A stretch of 64,000 bases of DNA from Alphaproteobacteria bacterium. Its GTDB lineage: Bacteria > Pseudomonadota > Alphaproteobacteria > Micropepsales > Micropepsaceae. This document shows, piece after piece, positions 1-8,250 of the stretch. The position numbers and the translations under genes are program-made. The notes under the pieces are model-generated. The model had not been told where the DNA came from. It worked only from the letters and a program-made list of their open reading frames with translations, and searched no databases. The stretch covers positions 1-64,000 of the forward strand of contig JAFBAL010000054.1 in assembly GCA_019247845.1 (NCBI GenBank), written 5' to 3'. Numbering within the stretch: the first letter of the stretch is position 1; every line of letters begins with the position of its first letter.

Positions 1-664
1 TTCTACCATTCGCTTCCTGCACGATCAAATTCGCCGCGGCAAGATCCCAGTCCCGCGACTGCCCGCCGGCGAAGGCAGCATCGAGATTGCCCTCGGCAAC
101 CCGGCAAAGACGCAGCGCGAGCGAGGCGATCCGCGGATACAGGCTGATGTCGTGCCCTGTCTGGTTGAGCCGCTCAACCAGCGGTTTGGGCCCGGCGACC
201 CGGCTGAAGTCGAGTGCGGTGCCGACGGTCACGGAGATCGGCTTTTCGTTGCGGGTGGCGCCCTGCCCGCGTTCCGCAAAGAAAAATTCGCCCGTGACCG
301 GCGCGAACACCGCCGCCAGCAAGGGCGAGGTGTCCTCCACCAGCGCCACACTCACGCACCAATCCTCGCGGCCGGCGAGGTAGCCGCGGGTGCCGTCGAT
401 GGGATCGACGATCCAGACCAGCTTCTTGCCGAGACGTTGCTCGTCATCGACACTCTCCTCGGAGAGCCAGCCATAATCCGGTGTCGCCTTGCGCAGGCGC
501 GCTTCCAGCAGGTCATTGACGGCGATATCGGCTTCGGAGACCGGGGATGAGGCGCCCTTGATCCAGTTCTTCAGCTCGGTGCGGAACATGGAGTGCGCGA
601 GCTCGCCCGCCTCGCGCACGCTGTCCTTCAAGAGTTGAACGTCGCGGCCGTCAGCGTCCCCCAA
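1..664 (-). CDS. Inositol monophosphatase / 3'(2'),5'-bisphosphate nucleotidase family protein (partial)
   Basis: Read on the minus strand, the frame gives an IMPase-superfamily metal-dependent phosphatase. The metal-binding signature WIVDPIDGTRGYLAG and the C-terminal motif SRDWDLAAANLIVQEA are both visible. The family removes phosphate from inositol monophosphate or from 3'-phosphoadenosine nucleotides (CysQ type); which substrate applies here cannot be told from this fragment. The ORF track misses it because the 3' end runs off the left edge. The frame opens just after a stop at 668-670; the first usable start is TTG at 664, giving a 14-base overlap with the end of pmbA, so the two are probably co-transcribed. 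Family assignment is secure; the start codon is uncertain. Confidence 0.85.
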   Translation of the reverse strand, partial: MGDADGRDVQLLKDSVREAGELAHSMFRTELKNWIKGASSPVSEADIAVNDLLEARLRKATPDYGWLSEESVDDEQRLGKKLVWIVDPIDGTRGYLAGREDWCVSVALVEDTSPLLAAVFAPVTGEFFFAERGQGATRNEKPISVTVGTALDFSRVAGPKPLVERLNQTGHDISLYPRIASLALRLCRVAEGNLDAAFAGGQSRDWDLAAANLIVQEANGR

Positions 665-2066
665 GCGTCAATCCCTCGATGCGCAGGGTCGGCGCATTGA
701 CGCCGTAGCGGAATTCCAGATTGTTGGCGACCGCCATCGATTTGAACATCTCGAGCAGGTGGCCTGCGATGGTCACCTCGCTCACCGGATAGGTGATCTT
801 GCCATTCTCGATCCAGAAGCCCGATGCGCCGCGGCTGTAATCGCCGGTGACGCCGTTGACCCCGGAACCGATCAGATCGGTGACATAGAAGCCCTGCTTG
901 ATGTCGCCGATCAGCTCTTCCGGGCTCGCTTCGCCGGGCTCGAGATGCAGATTATAGGGTCCTGGCGACGGCGCCGATGACACACCGCGATGGGCGTGTC
1001 CCGTGGTCGTCATGCCAAGCTCACGCGCCGTCGACGAGTCGAGCAGCCAGGTGGTGAGCACGCCGTCATCGACAATGGCGGTTTTCTTCACCGCGACGCC
1101 CTCGGCATCGAAGGATTGCGAGCGCAGCCCGCGCTTGCGCAGGGGATCGTCGATGATGCGGATATTCCTGGCAAAGAGCTGCGCGCCGAGCTTGTCCTTG
1201 AGAAAGCTGGTCTTGCGCGCGATCGAGGCGCCGTTCACCGCGCCGATGAGATGGCCGACCATCGAGGCGGAGACGCGCGGGTCGTACACGACCGGAACCT
1301 TGCAGGTCTCGACCTTGCGCGGATTGGTGCGCGCCACCGCGCGCTCGCCGGCGATACGGCCTACGACGTCCGGCTTCTCCAGATCGGCCGCATGCGGCGC
1401 GGAGGTGTAGTCATAGTCGCGCTCCATCGAGGTGCCCTCGCCGGAGATCGCGGTCATCGACATGCCCTGGCTCGAACGCAGATAGGAGCCATGGAAGCCG
1501 TCGCTGGTGACCAGCACCATGCCGCCGATACCGGCCGAGGCCGAGGCACCGCCGGATTTGCTGACACCCTTGACCGCAAGGCCCGCGGCTTCCGCTTCCT
1601 GCGCGCGCTGCTCGAGCTCGGCGACCGAGGGAATATTGGGATCGAGCAGGTCGAGATTGGGGAAGTCTTTCGCCAGCAGTGCGGGATCGGCAAGACCGAC
1701 ATATTTGTCTTCGGGCGCGACACGGGCCATCGCCACGGCACGCTCGGCAAGCGTCGCGATGCCGTCGCCGCTGACATCATTGGTGGAGACCACCGCCTGA
1801 CGGCGCCCGACCAGGACCCGCAGGCCCAAATCATCGCCTTCGGAACGCTCGGATTCCTCGACGCGGCCGTCACGCACCTCGACCCCTTGCGAGATGCCGC
1901 GCACGGCAACCGCATCGGCCGCATCGGCGCCGGCGCGCTTGGCCGCCTCGACCAGGCGCTGGGCCAGCGCCGACAGCGCCGATTGATCGAACAGGCCGGC
2001 GTCGGCCTTGTTCGAAAGCGTCGATGACGCGGATGGTGAAGAACTCACGAACGAAATCCTTGGCAT
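651..2066 (-). CDS. pmbA: TldD/PmbA family metalloprotease component
   Basis: This is a cytoplasmic peptidase subunit of the TldD/PmbA family, known for maturing modified peptides and degrading unfolded peptides; PmbA is the partner that lacks its own metal site. The sequence shows the expected N-terminal region with a GxEVRDGRVEESE segment, a central substrate-binding region and the C-terminal LIGSGVNGVTGDYSRGASGFWIENG block typical of PmbA. I chose ATG at 2066 (471 aa), close to family length; the track's 486-aa version starts at a TTG. It lies upstream of, and overlaps, the IMPase-family gene. There is no HExxxH motif, which fits PmbA rather than TldD. Confidence 0.88.
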   Translation of the reverse strand: MPRISFVSSSPSASSTLSNKADAGLFDQSALSALAQRLVEAAKRAGADAADAVAVRGISQGVEVRDGRVEESERSEGDDLGLRVLVGRRQAVVSTNDVSGDGIATLAERAVAMARVAPEDKYVGLADPALLAKDFPNLDLLDPNIPSVAELEQRAQEAEAAGLAVKGVSKSGGASASAGIGGMVLVTSDGFHGSYLRSSQGMSMTAISGEGTSMERDYDYTSAPHAADLEKPDVVGRIAGERAVARTNPRKVETCKVPVVYDPRVSASMVGHLIGAVNGASIARKTSFLKDKLGAQLFARNIRIIDDPLRKRGLRSQSFDAEGVAVKKTAIVDDGVLTTWLLDSSTARELGMTTTGHAHRGVSSAPSPGPYNLHLEPGEASPEELIGDIKQGFYVTDLIGSGVNGVTGDYSRGASGFWIENGKITYPVSEVTIAGHLLEMFKSMAVANNLEFRYGVNAPTLRIEGLTLGGR

Positions 2067-2169
2067 TGAGGGGGTGCGGGCGAAAGCGACAAACCCATCA
2101 GATGTGCCCAATTAGCGCGGACTTCAAGCATTTTCGCGCGCAAGAAACCTAAGAATCTCGGCCGCGCGG

Positions 2170-2217
2170 CAAGGTCTCGTCAATCATGCGAGCCAAGGTC
2201 TTGTCAATCATGCAAGG
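2170..2217. repeat. Imperfect 24-bp tandem repeat upstream of pmbA
   Basis: Two adjacent copies read caaggtctcgtcaatcatgc and caaggtcttgtcaatcatgc, each extending to about 24 bases with a few substitutions. They sit in the divergent intergenic region between pmbA and the DUF6101 gene, so they could be a duplicated operator or a neutral micro-duplication. No function can be shown from the sequence. Confidence 0.6.
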
Positions 2218-2331
2218 CATTTGCAGGCGAGTGACGGCTCCTTAACCAGGCTTTTTAAGCTGAAACGGAAAGGGCTGTGGCAAAGTCTCACGCATCGACC
2301 GGGCACATAATCCCGGCGGGGAGAAAAAGCC

Positions 2332-2853
2332 GTGAGGCGTCAAACAGCAACAAGCGGGGTCAATCCCGCCGGGTCGAGCCGCGAACAGCGGCTCGACCCT
2401 CTTTCTCTGCCAATGAGCTTCAACGCGCATGATGTGCGCGCGGATGGCAACATCAGGCAGATCGAAATTCATCGCGAACGCGTCGTGCTGCGCCGTGCCG
2501 TCAGGGGCATGCGGATGGCCGTCAATGTTCGGGTCAGCGATTTCCTCGGCGTCGCCATCCGCGATGTCAAGGACTCGCAGATGCTGGTGCTCTTACACCG
2601 CGATCCCTCGCTCACCGTTCCGCTTTGCGTCAGCGAGGACCAGGACGAGATCGCCGATGCCTGGCTGATGTGGAGCGAATTGTTCTCGCTGCCGCAATTG
2701 GAGGACGAGGCACGCGAGCCGACATCACGTCGCCGCCGCCGCAACGCGATCCGCGCGCGCCGGCCGAAATTCCTGATGCGCCGCCGGATCGGGGCCTTGC
2801 TCAATCCAGCGAACATCTTCCGCGGCGAGCGCGAGATCATCGCAAGGGATTGA
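2332..2853 (+). CDS. DUF6101 family protein
   Basis: A 173-aa basic protein starting at GTG with a purine-rich GGGAG stretch just upstream. The central region, around residues 45-110, looks like a compact beta-rich domain that could be PilZ-like, and the C terminus is very Arg-rich (SRRRRRNAIRARRPKF). From memory it matches a conserved hypothetical family (DUF6101) of Bradyrhizobium and relatives. There are no catalytic motifs, no signal peptide and no membrane segment. Function is unknown; the Arg-rich tail suggests contact with nucleic acid or an anionic surface, which is inference only. It is divergent from pmbA. Confidence 0.65.
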   Translation: MRRQTATSGVNPAGSSREQRLDPLSLPMSFNAHDVRADGNIRQIEIHRERVVLRRAVRGMRMAVNVRVSDFLGVAIRDVKDSQMLVLLHRDPSLTVPLCVSEDQDEIADAWLMWSELFSLPQLEDEAREPTSRRRRRNAIRARRPKFLMRRRIGALLNPANIFRGEREIIARD

Positions 2854-2870
2854 GTTTCGTAGTTTCGTAG

Positions 2871-2953
2871 GATGGGCAAAGGCGCTCTTGCGCCGTGCCC
2901 ACCATCCAGAGCACGCTTGTAATGGTGGGCACGCTTCGCTTTGCCCACCCTAG
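2871..2953. repeat. Palindromic intergenic repeat (GTGGGCAAAG family)
   Basis: Two inverted blocks fill the gap between the DUF6101 gene and ubiA: gatgggcaaaggcgctcttg...gtgcccaccatc and aatggtgggcacgcttcgct...ttgcccaccc. The variants of GTGGGCAAAG/CTTTGCCCAC can fold on one another. As I recall, this element is scattered through Bradyrhizobium and Rhodopseudomonas intergenic regions. In this position it may act as a bidirectional 3' end for the convergent genes. Confidence 0.7.
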
Positions 2954-2962
2954 AGCATCGCG

Positions 2963-3892
2963 TTACGCCGCCCGCATCACCGCGTCGATCACCAGCCCCG
3001 CAAACAAGATCAGCCCCGCCTCGCGGTTCGATTTGAATATTCGCAGGCACAGCGCGGGATCGTTGATTTCTAGTCGCCGCACCTGCCAGCCGAGCTGCAC
3101 GGCGAATAACGCCAGAGCGATCCAGGCCGCAACCCCTGAGCCGGCGAGCGCGAAGGCCACGCCGATCAGCACCACCGCGAGGCCGTAAAAAATCACCAGC
3201 GCCTCATGCGTGCGTTCAGCAAACAGTCGCGCAGTCGACTTGATGCCGATCAGCGCATCGTCCTCGGCGTCCTGATGGGCATAGACGGTGTCGTAGGCGA
3301 TCACCCAGCAAATCGAGCCGGCATAGAGCACGAAGGCCGTGGCATCGAGCCGGCCGAAGGTCGCCGCAAATCCCATCAGCGCGCCCCAGGAGAACGCGAG
3401 CCCGAGCACGATCTGCGGCCACCAGGTGATCCGCTTCATGAAGGGATAGATCGCGACGATGAGAAGCGACGCGATGCCGGTCGCGATCGCAAAGCGGTTG
3501 AACTGCAACAGCACCACGAGGCCCACCAGCGCCTGCGCCACCAGGAAGATGAGCGCCGCCCTGACGCTGACCTGGCCGGCCGGGATCGGCCGCGAGCGCG
3601 TGCGCTCGACCTTGGCATCGAGGTCGCGGTCGGTGATGTCGTTCCAGGTGCACCCCGCCCCGCGCATCACGAAGGCGCCGACGAAGAACAGCAGGAGGTC
3701 GACCGGCAGGCGATCGAGCCGGTGCGCGACGCCGGCGGACAGCGCCGCCGACCACCAGCACGGCATCAACAACAGCCAGGAGCCGATCGGGCGATCGAAA
3801 CGGGCGAGCCGCAAATAGGGCCGCGACCACTGCGGCGCAACGGTGTCGACCCAATTGCCGGTCGCATCCGCTACGCGCGCCGCGCTAGTCAT
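2963..3892 (-). CDS. ubiA: 4-hydroxybenzoate polyprenyltransferase (UbiA)
   Basis: An inner-membrane prenyltransferase that attaches the polyprenyl tail to 4-hydroxybenzoate in ubiquinone synthesis. The 309-aa protein has the two Asp-rich UbiA motifs that bind Mg-diphosphate: NDITDRDLDAKVERTRSRP near residue 85 and YDTVYAHQDAEDD near residue 205. About eight hydrophobic membrane segments lie between them, and length is normal for the family. The N-terminal end overlaps the stop of the secreted protein gene at 3885 by 8 bases, suggesting co-transcription. Assignment is firm; MenA-type or haem O synthases are less likely because of the NDxxDxxxD context and the GIKSTA segment. Confidence 0.95.
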   Translation of the reverse strand: MTSAARVADATGNWVDTVAPQWSRPYLRLARFDRPIGSWLLLMPCWWSAALSAGVAHRLDRLPVDLLLFFVGAFVMRGAGCTWNDITDRDLDAKVERTRSRPIPAGQVSVRAALIFLVAQALVGLVVLLQFNRFAIATGIASLLIVAIYPFMKRITWWPQIVLGLAFSWGALMGFAATFGRLDATAFVLYAGSICWVIAYDTVYAHQDAEDDALIGIKSTARLFAERTHEALVIFYGLAVVLIGVAFALAGSGVAAWIALALFAVQLGWQVRRLEINDPALCLRIFKSNREAGLILFAGLVIDAVMRAA

Positions 3893-4580
3893 TGGATCGC
3901 GACAGGACGTTGCCGTTCAGTGTATCGAAGGTGCTGCCGCCCTTGTGCGAGGCGGTGGCCTGGGGCTCTACGTTCGCTGTCCCCAGCACTTCGCTCAGGC
4001 TCGGGCCCGCCGGGCCGCGAGTCTTGATCTGCTCGGCGATACCGCAGACCTTTTGCAGCAGGCCTTCGGTATTCTTGTGGCCGGCCTTCAACTGGTCGGC
4101 GACCTGACCGGGGATGCCGCATTTGCTGGCGTTGGTCTCGACATATTTGATCATCTTGACTTCGGCCGCGCTGTAATTGCCGATGATCTTGCAGGCCTCT
4201 TCCGGCGGCGCATGGCGGTCGCTGGCGGCCTTGATCATCTTGCCCTTCTTCTCCGCGTCTTCGCGCAACGGGATGAAGCCGTTCATGCAGGCCTGCGACG
4301 GCCCGCCGCCACCCATCTGGCTCGGCGGCGCGGGCGGCGCGAAGCCACCGCCGCCGCCCATCATCGGCGCAGCACCGCCCGAAGGAAACGGCGAGGCCGG
4401 CGCGCTGCCGACGGAAGCCGTGGGCCTTGCGCCATTGACCGGCGGAAATGCCGGATCGTTCGCGGGGGCTGCGGCCTGTCCCGGCAGCGGCGCGGGGAAT
4501 CCGCCCTGCGCCGACGCGGAAGGCGCGGTCGCGGCAAGCACGGCCAGCGTCAGCGGCACAATCAAACGGTTGATCATCAA
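3885..4580 (-). CDS. Secreted Pro/Gly-rich hypothetical protein, paralog of the next gene
   Basis: I place the start at the ATG giving MINRLIVPLTLAVLAATAPSASAQ, a clear signal peptide; the track's longer ORF adds an unlikely 51-residue extension. After a low-complexity Pro/Ala/Gly region comes a roughly 100-residue domain with the motifs LREDAEKKGKMIKAA, EVKMIKYVETNASKCGIP and QLKAGHKNT and several Cys residues. The neighbouring gene 4762-5190 carries the same domain, so they are tandem paralogs. The domain is predicted to be helical and periplasmic. Function is unknown; I recall similar proteins in Bradyrhizobium only as conserved hypotheticals. Confidence 0.75.
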   Translation of the reverse strand: MMINRLIVPLTLAVLAATAPSASAQGGFPAPLPGQAAAPANDPAFPPVNGARPTASVGSAPASPFPSGGAAPMMGGGGGFAPPAPPSQMGGGGPSQACMNGFIPLREDAEKKGKMIKAASDRHAPPEEACKIIGNYSAAEVKMIKYVETNASKCGIPGQVADQLKAGHKNTEGLLQKVCGIAEQIKTRGPAGPSLSEVLGTANVEPQATASHKGGSTFDTLNGNVLSRSND

Positions 4581-4618
4581 GGCTGTTTCTCCGGCAAGGT
4601 CCAATGCCCGCGGGTGAG

Positions 4619-4652
4619 TTGCACCAGTGTCTTGCACCAGTCTCTTGCACCA
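4619..4652. repeat. Three TTGCACCA direct repeats at 13-bp spacing
   Basis: TTGCACCA occurs at 4619, 4632 and 4645, giving units of exactly 13 bases (TTGCACCAGTGTC, TTGCACCAGTCTC, TTGCACCA). They lie 39-72 bases upstream of the start codon of the minus-strand secreted protein (start 4580). The position would suit a regulator-binding array or a slipped-strand duplication. Confidence 0.6.
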
Positions 4653-4761
4653 AGCGATTCTACGATTCCTGCCGCCCGTTAACAACCCGCAGAATTTGGC
4701 AACAGCGCGGCGCAGCGCCGCATTTCCGGCCAATATTTGCTCTGGATTCTAAACCTTTAGG

Positions 4762-5190
4762 TTAAAACTGGCGTCGCTCGAAAGAAGGATCGCCGAAATC
4801 GTTGATCTGGCCGGGTATCACGCCCTTCTGCGCAGCGGCACAGATCTTTTCCAGCAGGCCTACGGTGTTCTTGTGGCCGGCTTTCAACTGTTCCATCACC
4901 GATCCCGGGATTGCGCACCCGGTCGCATTGACCTCGACATATTTGATCATCTTCACTTCGGCTGTGCTGTAGGCGCTGATGAGCTTGCAGGACTCCTCGG
5001 CCGCGACGTGCCGCACGCCTGCCTCCCTGATCATCTTGCCCTTGGCCTCGGCGTCCTCGCGCAGGGAAGCATATCCCCTGGCGCAAGCGTCACGTTCTTC
5101 GAGCGATGGCGCCGAAGCGGCCAGAGCGGCGCCAGTTGAGAGAGACAAGGCGGCCAACGTCAGCAAAAGCCTCGATCGATGTATCGTCAT
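4762..5190 (-). CDS. Small secreted hypothetical protein (paralog of 3885-4580)
   Basis: A 142-aa protein with signal peptide MTIHRSRLLLTLAALSLSTGAALAAS. The mature part is nearly all one domain with LREDAEAKGKMIREA, AEVKMIKYVEVNATGCAIP and QLKAGHKNTVGLLEKIC, matching the C-terminal domain of the gene to its left at many positions, including the Cys residues. The proline-rich linker of the larger paralog is missing. Both lie on the minus strand about 180 bp apart. No enzyme motif is seen; a periplasmic role is inferred from the leader only. Confidence 0.75.
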   Translation of the reverse strand: MTIHRSRLLLTLAALSLSTGAALAASAPSLEERDACARGYASLREDAEAKGKMIREAGVRHVAAEESCKLISAYSTAEVKMIKYVEVNATGCAIPGSVMEQLKAGHKNTVGLLEKICAAAQKGVIPGQINDFGDPSFERRQF

Positions 5191-5267
5191 GGAGGTGGCC
5201 TCCCGAACCTGCCGCTACCTAGCCTGATTTTTTGGGCTAAAAGGCGGCTTGGAACCGGAAGCAGCCT

Positions 5268-6017
5268 ATGCCCGACCACGATTTTCGCAGCCCCCGCCTC
5301 TACGTCGACGTGCCGCTCGATTCGGGAGCCACGGTGCCGCTGGAGCGCGAGCACAGCAATTATCTCGGCAATGTACTACGGCTTGTCACGGGCGACACGG
5401 TTCTGGTTTTCAATGGCCGTGACGGCGAATGGCGGGCGACGATCTCGGGTCGCAAGCGGCCGGATAGCCTGACCATCACGGCGCAGATGCGGCCGCAGGA
5501 TCATCTGCCCGATCTCGCTTACGTCTTCGCGCCGCTGAAACATGCCCGCCTCGACTACATGGTGCAGAAGGCGGTCGAGATGGGCGCCTCGCGGCTGGAG
5601 CCCGTGTTGACTCGCTTCACCCAGGTCTCCCGCGTCAACGGCGAGCGCATGCGCGCCAATGTCATCGAAGCAGCCGAGCAATGCGGCATCCTGAGCATTG
5701 CGGTCGTTGCCGATCCGGTGCCGCTGGAGCGGTATCTTACGGCCCGCGGCGCAGAGCGCCTTCTGGTGTTCTCCGACGAGGCGGCCGAGGTTGCCGATCC
5801 CGTTCGGGCGCTGAAAGCGGGCCACGCGGCATGTGCTGGCATCGACGTCCTGATCGGCCCCGAAGGCGGCTTTGCCGAGGAGGAGCGTACGCTGTTGTTG
5901 CGCCAACCCAGGACGCTGCGGCTGGCGCTTGGCCCACGGATCCTGCGGGCCGATACCGCCGCCGTCGCGGCGCTGGCGCTGGTGCAGGCGGCGCTTGGCG
6001 ACTGGCAGGGCCAATAA
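5268..6017 (+). CDS. rsmE: 16S rRNA (uracil(1498)-N(3))-methyltransferase RsmE
   Basis: RsmE methylates U1498 of 16S rRNA with S-adenosylmethionine after 30S assembly. The 249-aa product has the N-terminal PUA-like RNA-binding region (about 15-75) and a SPOUT methyltransferase domain. Signature segments are VQKAVEMGASRLEPVLT, LIGPEGGFAEEE and the knot motif LALGPRILRADTAAVAAL. The length fits the family exactly. It starts at ATG 5268, is divergent from the secreted-protein gene and is followed about 100 bp later by hisZ. Confidence 0.96.
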   Translation: MPDHDFRSPRLYVDVPLDSGATVPLEREHSNYLGNVLRLVTGDTVLVFNGRDGEWRATISGRKRPDSLTITAQMRPQDHLPDLAYVFAPLKHARLDYMVQKAVEMGASRLEPVLTRFTQVSRVNGERMRANVIEAAEQCGILSIAVVADPVPLERYLTARGAERLLVFSDEAAEVADPVRALKAGHAACAGIDVLIGPEGGFAEEERTLLLRQPRTLRLALGPRILRADTAAVAALALVQAALGDWQGQ

Positions 6018-6115
6018 GTAGATAGCCGCTCAAAACCGTTAAGACAGAACACGTTAAGGGACTTGCTCGATCCCTGTCGAAACGTCACGGGAGGCGTGCT
6101 AAGGGCTGCGCCAAC

Positions 6116-7306
6116 ATGCCGGGAACCCCAGCCTCGATGCCTTCTGGACCCACGATGACCGCGACGTCTGCCAATTCCACGCCTGGAACCGCCAATTGGG
6201 CGGACGCGCTGCTGTTGTCGTTTGCGCAAGCCGGCTACGAGCGCTCCGAGCCCCCGGTTCTGCAGCCGGCCGAGCCGTTCCTCGACCTGTCCGGCGAGGA
6301 CATCCGCAAGAGCCTGTACCTGACGACCGACGGCAGCGGCGAGGAACTCTGCCTGCGCCCCGACCTCACCATTCCCGTCGCGCGCGACTATCTCGCCTCG
6401 CCCCGCGCCGGCCAGCCCGCCGGTTTCTCCTATCTCGGCCCGGTGTTCCGCTATCGCTGGGGCAAGCCGAGCCAGTTCCTGCAGGCCGGCATCGAATCCT
6501 TCGGGCGGCAGGACCGCGCAGCGGCCGATGCCGAGATGCTAGCACTGGCGCTGGAGGCGACCGCCGCGTTTGGCGTCGGCGATGTCGAAATCCGAACCGG
6601 CGACGTCGCGCTGTTCAACGCGCTGATCGATGCGCTCGGGCTCTATCCGGTCTGGCGCCGCCGCCTGATCAAGGATTTCAACCGCAAGATCGATCTCGCC
6701 CAGGATATCGAGCAGCTCACGCTTCGGGCTGCGCCCGGCCGCAACGAATATGAGGGCGTGCTGGCCGCACTCGCTGGCAGCGACCGCAAGGCCGCGCTCG
6801 CCCTCGTCACCGATTTGATGTCGATTGCCGGCGCTACCAATGTCGGCGGCCGCTCCGTCGACGAGGTCGCCGACCGCTTTCTCGAACAATCCACGCTGAA
6901 GGCCGGCGCGCTGCCGCGCGATGCGACCTCGATCATCAAGCGCTTCCTCGCGATCTCCGGCGATCCCAATGATGCGGTGGCGCAACTGCGCGCACTCGCC
7001 GGCGATGCGAAGCTCGACCTTTCAGCTTCAATCGACCAGCTTGAAAGCCGCGTCGGCTTCATGGCCGCGCGCGGCATCGACGTGCGCAAGACGCGCTTCT
7101 CGACCTCGTTCGGACGCGGGCTCGACTATTACACCGGCTTCGAATTCGAGCTGCATGCGCTCGGCGACGGCACCGAGCCGCTGGTCGCCGGTGGCCGCTA
7201 TGATGGGCTGATGACGCAGCTCGGCTCGGCCGCACCGATCCCCGCGGTCGGATTTTCGGTCTGGGTCGAGGCGCTCACGCAGCTTCGCCGCGGGAGCCAA
7301 ACATGA
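6116..7306 (+). CDS. hisZ: ATP phosphoribosyltransferase regulatory subunit HisZ
   Basis: HisZ is a catalytically inactive class II aminoacyl-tRNA-synthetase-like protein that forms the hetero-octameric first enzyme of histidine synthesis with a short HisG. Recognisable pieces are the HisRS-like [16 protein letters not shown], the [17 protein letters not shown] block and the C-terminal [17 protein letters not shown] and [10 protein letters not shown]. It is 396 aa from ATG 6116; in-frame ATGs 7 and 13 codons downstream are alternative starts. It overlaps hisG by the 4-base ATGA, so translation is coupled. Confidence 0.95.
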   Translation: MPGTPASMPSGPTMTATSANSTPGTANWADALLLSFAQAGYERSEPPVLQPAEPFLDLSGEDIRKSLYLTTDGSGEELCLRPDLTIPVARDYLASPRAGQPAGFSYLGPVFRYRWGKPSQFLQAGIESFGRQDRAAADAEMLALALEATAAFGVGDVEIRTGDVALFNALIDALGLYPVWRRRLIKDFNRKIDLAQDIEQLTLRAAPGRNEYEGVLAALAGSDRKAALALVTDLMSIAGATNVGGRSVDEVADRFLEQSTLKAGALPRDATSIIKRFLAISGDPNDAVAQLRALAGDAKLDLSASIDQLESRVGFMAARGIDVRKTRFSTSFGRGLDYYTGFEFELHALGDGTEPLVAGGRYDGLMTQLGSAAPIPAVGFSVWVEALTQLRRGSQT

Positions 7307-8250
7307 CGACGCCCTTCGTTCTCGCCGTGCCCTCGAAGGGCCGCCTGCAGGAAAACGCCGAAGCCTTCTTCACCCATGCCGGGCTTTCGCTGGCCAAGCC
7401 GCGCGGCGCCCGCGACTATCGCGGCACCATGATGGGCTACGACAATGTCGAGATCGCCTATCTGTCTGCGAGCGAGATCGCCTCGCAACTCGCAAGCGGC
7501 GCGGTACATCTCGGCGTCACCGGCGAAGATCTGGTGCGCGAGAATATCGTCAATGCCGACAAGCGCGTGCTGTTGATCGAGCAGCTCGGCTTCGGCAACG
7601 CCAACGTCGTGGTCGCAGTACCACAGGCCTGGATCGACGTGCGCACCATGGCCGATCTCGACGACGTGACGACGGGTTTTCGCGAGCAGCATAACCGGCG
7701 CATGCGGGTTGCGACTAAATACATCAACCTGACGCGGAACTTCTTTGCCGCCCATGATGTCGTCGATTATCGCATCGTCGAGAGCGCGGGCGCGACCGAA
7801 GGCGCGCCGAGCGCGGGCAGCGCCGAAGCCATCGTCGACATCACCACGACGGGCGCGACCCTGGCCGCGAACGGTCTCAAGATTTTGGAAGACGGCACGA
7901 TCCTGGAAAGCCAGGCGCAGCTTGCCGCGAGCCTCACCGCCGATTGGGATGCGCCGGCGCGCGCCACGGCGGACGCGCTGCTCACGCGGCTGGGCGCGCG
8001 AGAACGGGCGAAGGCGAGCCACGTGCTGCGCGTCCACCGCCCGTCCGACGAGGCGATCGCACGGGCCGGGGTGACGATATTGTCGCGCGCCGGCGAGGAG
8101 GTTTCGCTGCTCTGCCCGCGCGCAAGGCTGATGCAGGCGATGGCGGCATTGGGGCAGGCCACGGTGCACGACGTGGACTACGTCTTCGACGGCGAGAGCC
8201 CGCTTTGCGCCAGGCTCGCGGCGAGCCTCAGCACGTCGTCTTCGGCGTGA
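7303..8250 (+). CDS. hisG: ATP phosphoribosyltransferase catalytic subunit HisG
   Basis: Catalyses ATP plus PRPP to N1-phosphoribosyl-ATP, the committed step of histidine synthesis. The PRPP-binding region [14 protein letters not shown] and the conserved [21 protein letters not shown] are present. At 315 aa with the [14 protein letters not shown] ending it is complete. The segment after residue ~215 is shorter and more divergent than in the Bradyrhizobium proteins I recall, lacking the usual Gly-rich FGGPTSSGM stretch before the final beta strand. The stop lies 73 bases inside the convergent PLP-enzyme gene. Annotation is firm; whether the two halves share one origin is questioned in the findings. 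Confidence 0.93.
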   Translation: MTTPFVLAVPSKGRLQENAEAFFTHAGLSLAKPRGARDYRGTMMGYDNVEIAYLSASEIASQLASGAVHLGVTGEDLVRENIVNADKRVLLIEQLGFGNANVVVAVPQAWIDVRTMADLDDVTTGFREQHNRRMRVATKYINLTRNFFAAHDVVDYRIVESAGATEGAPSAGSAEAIVDITTTGATLAANGLKILEDGTILESQAQLAASLTADWDAPARATADALLTRLGARERAKASHVLRVHRPSDEAIARAGVTILSRAGEEVSLLCPRARLMQAMAALGQATVHDVDYVFDGESPLCARLAASLSTSSSA

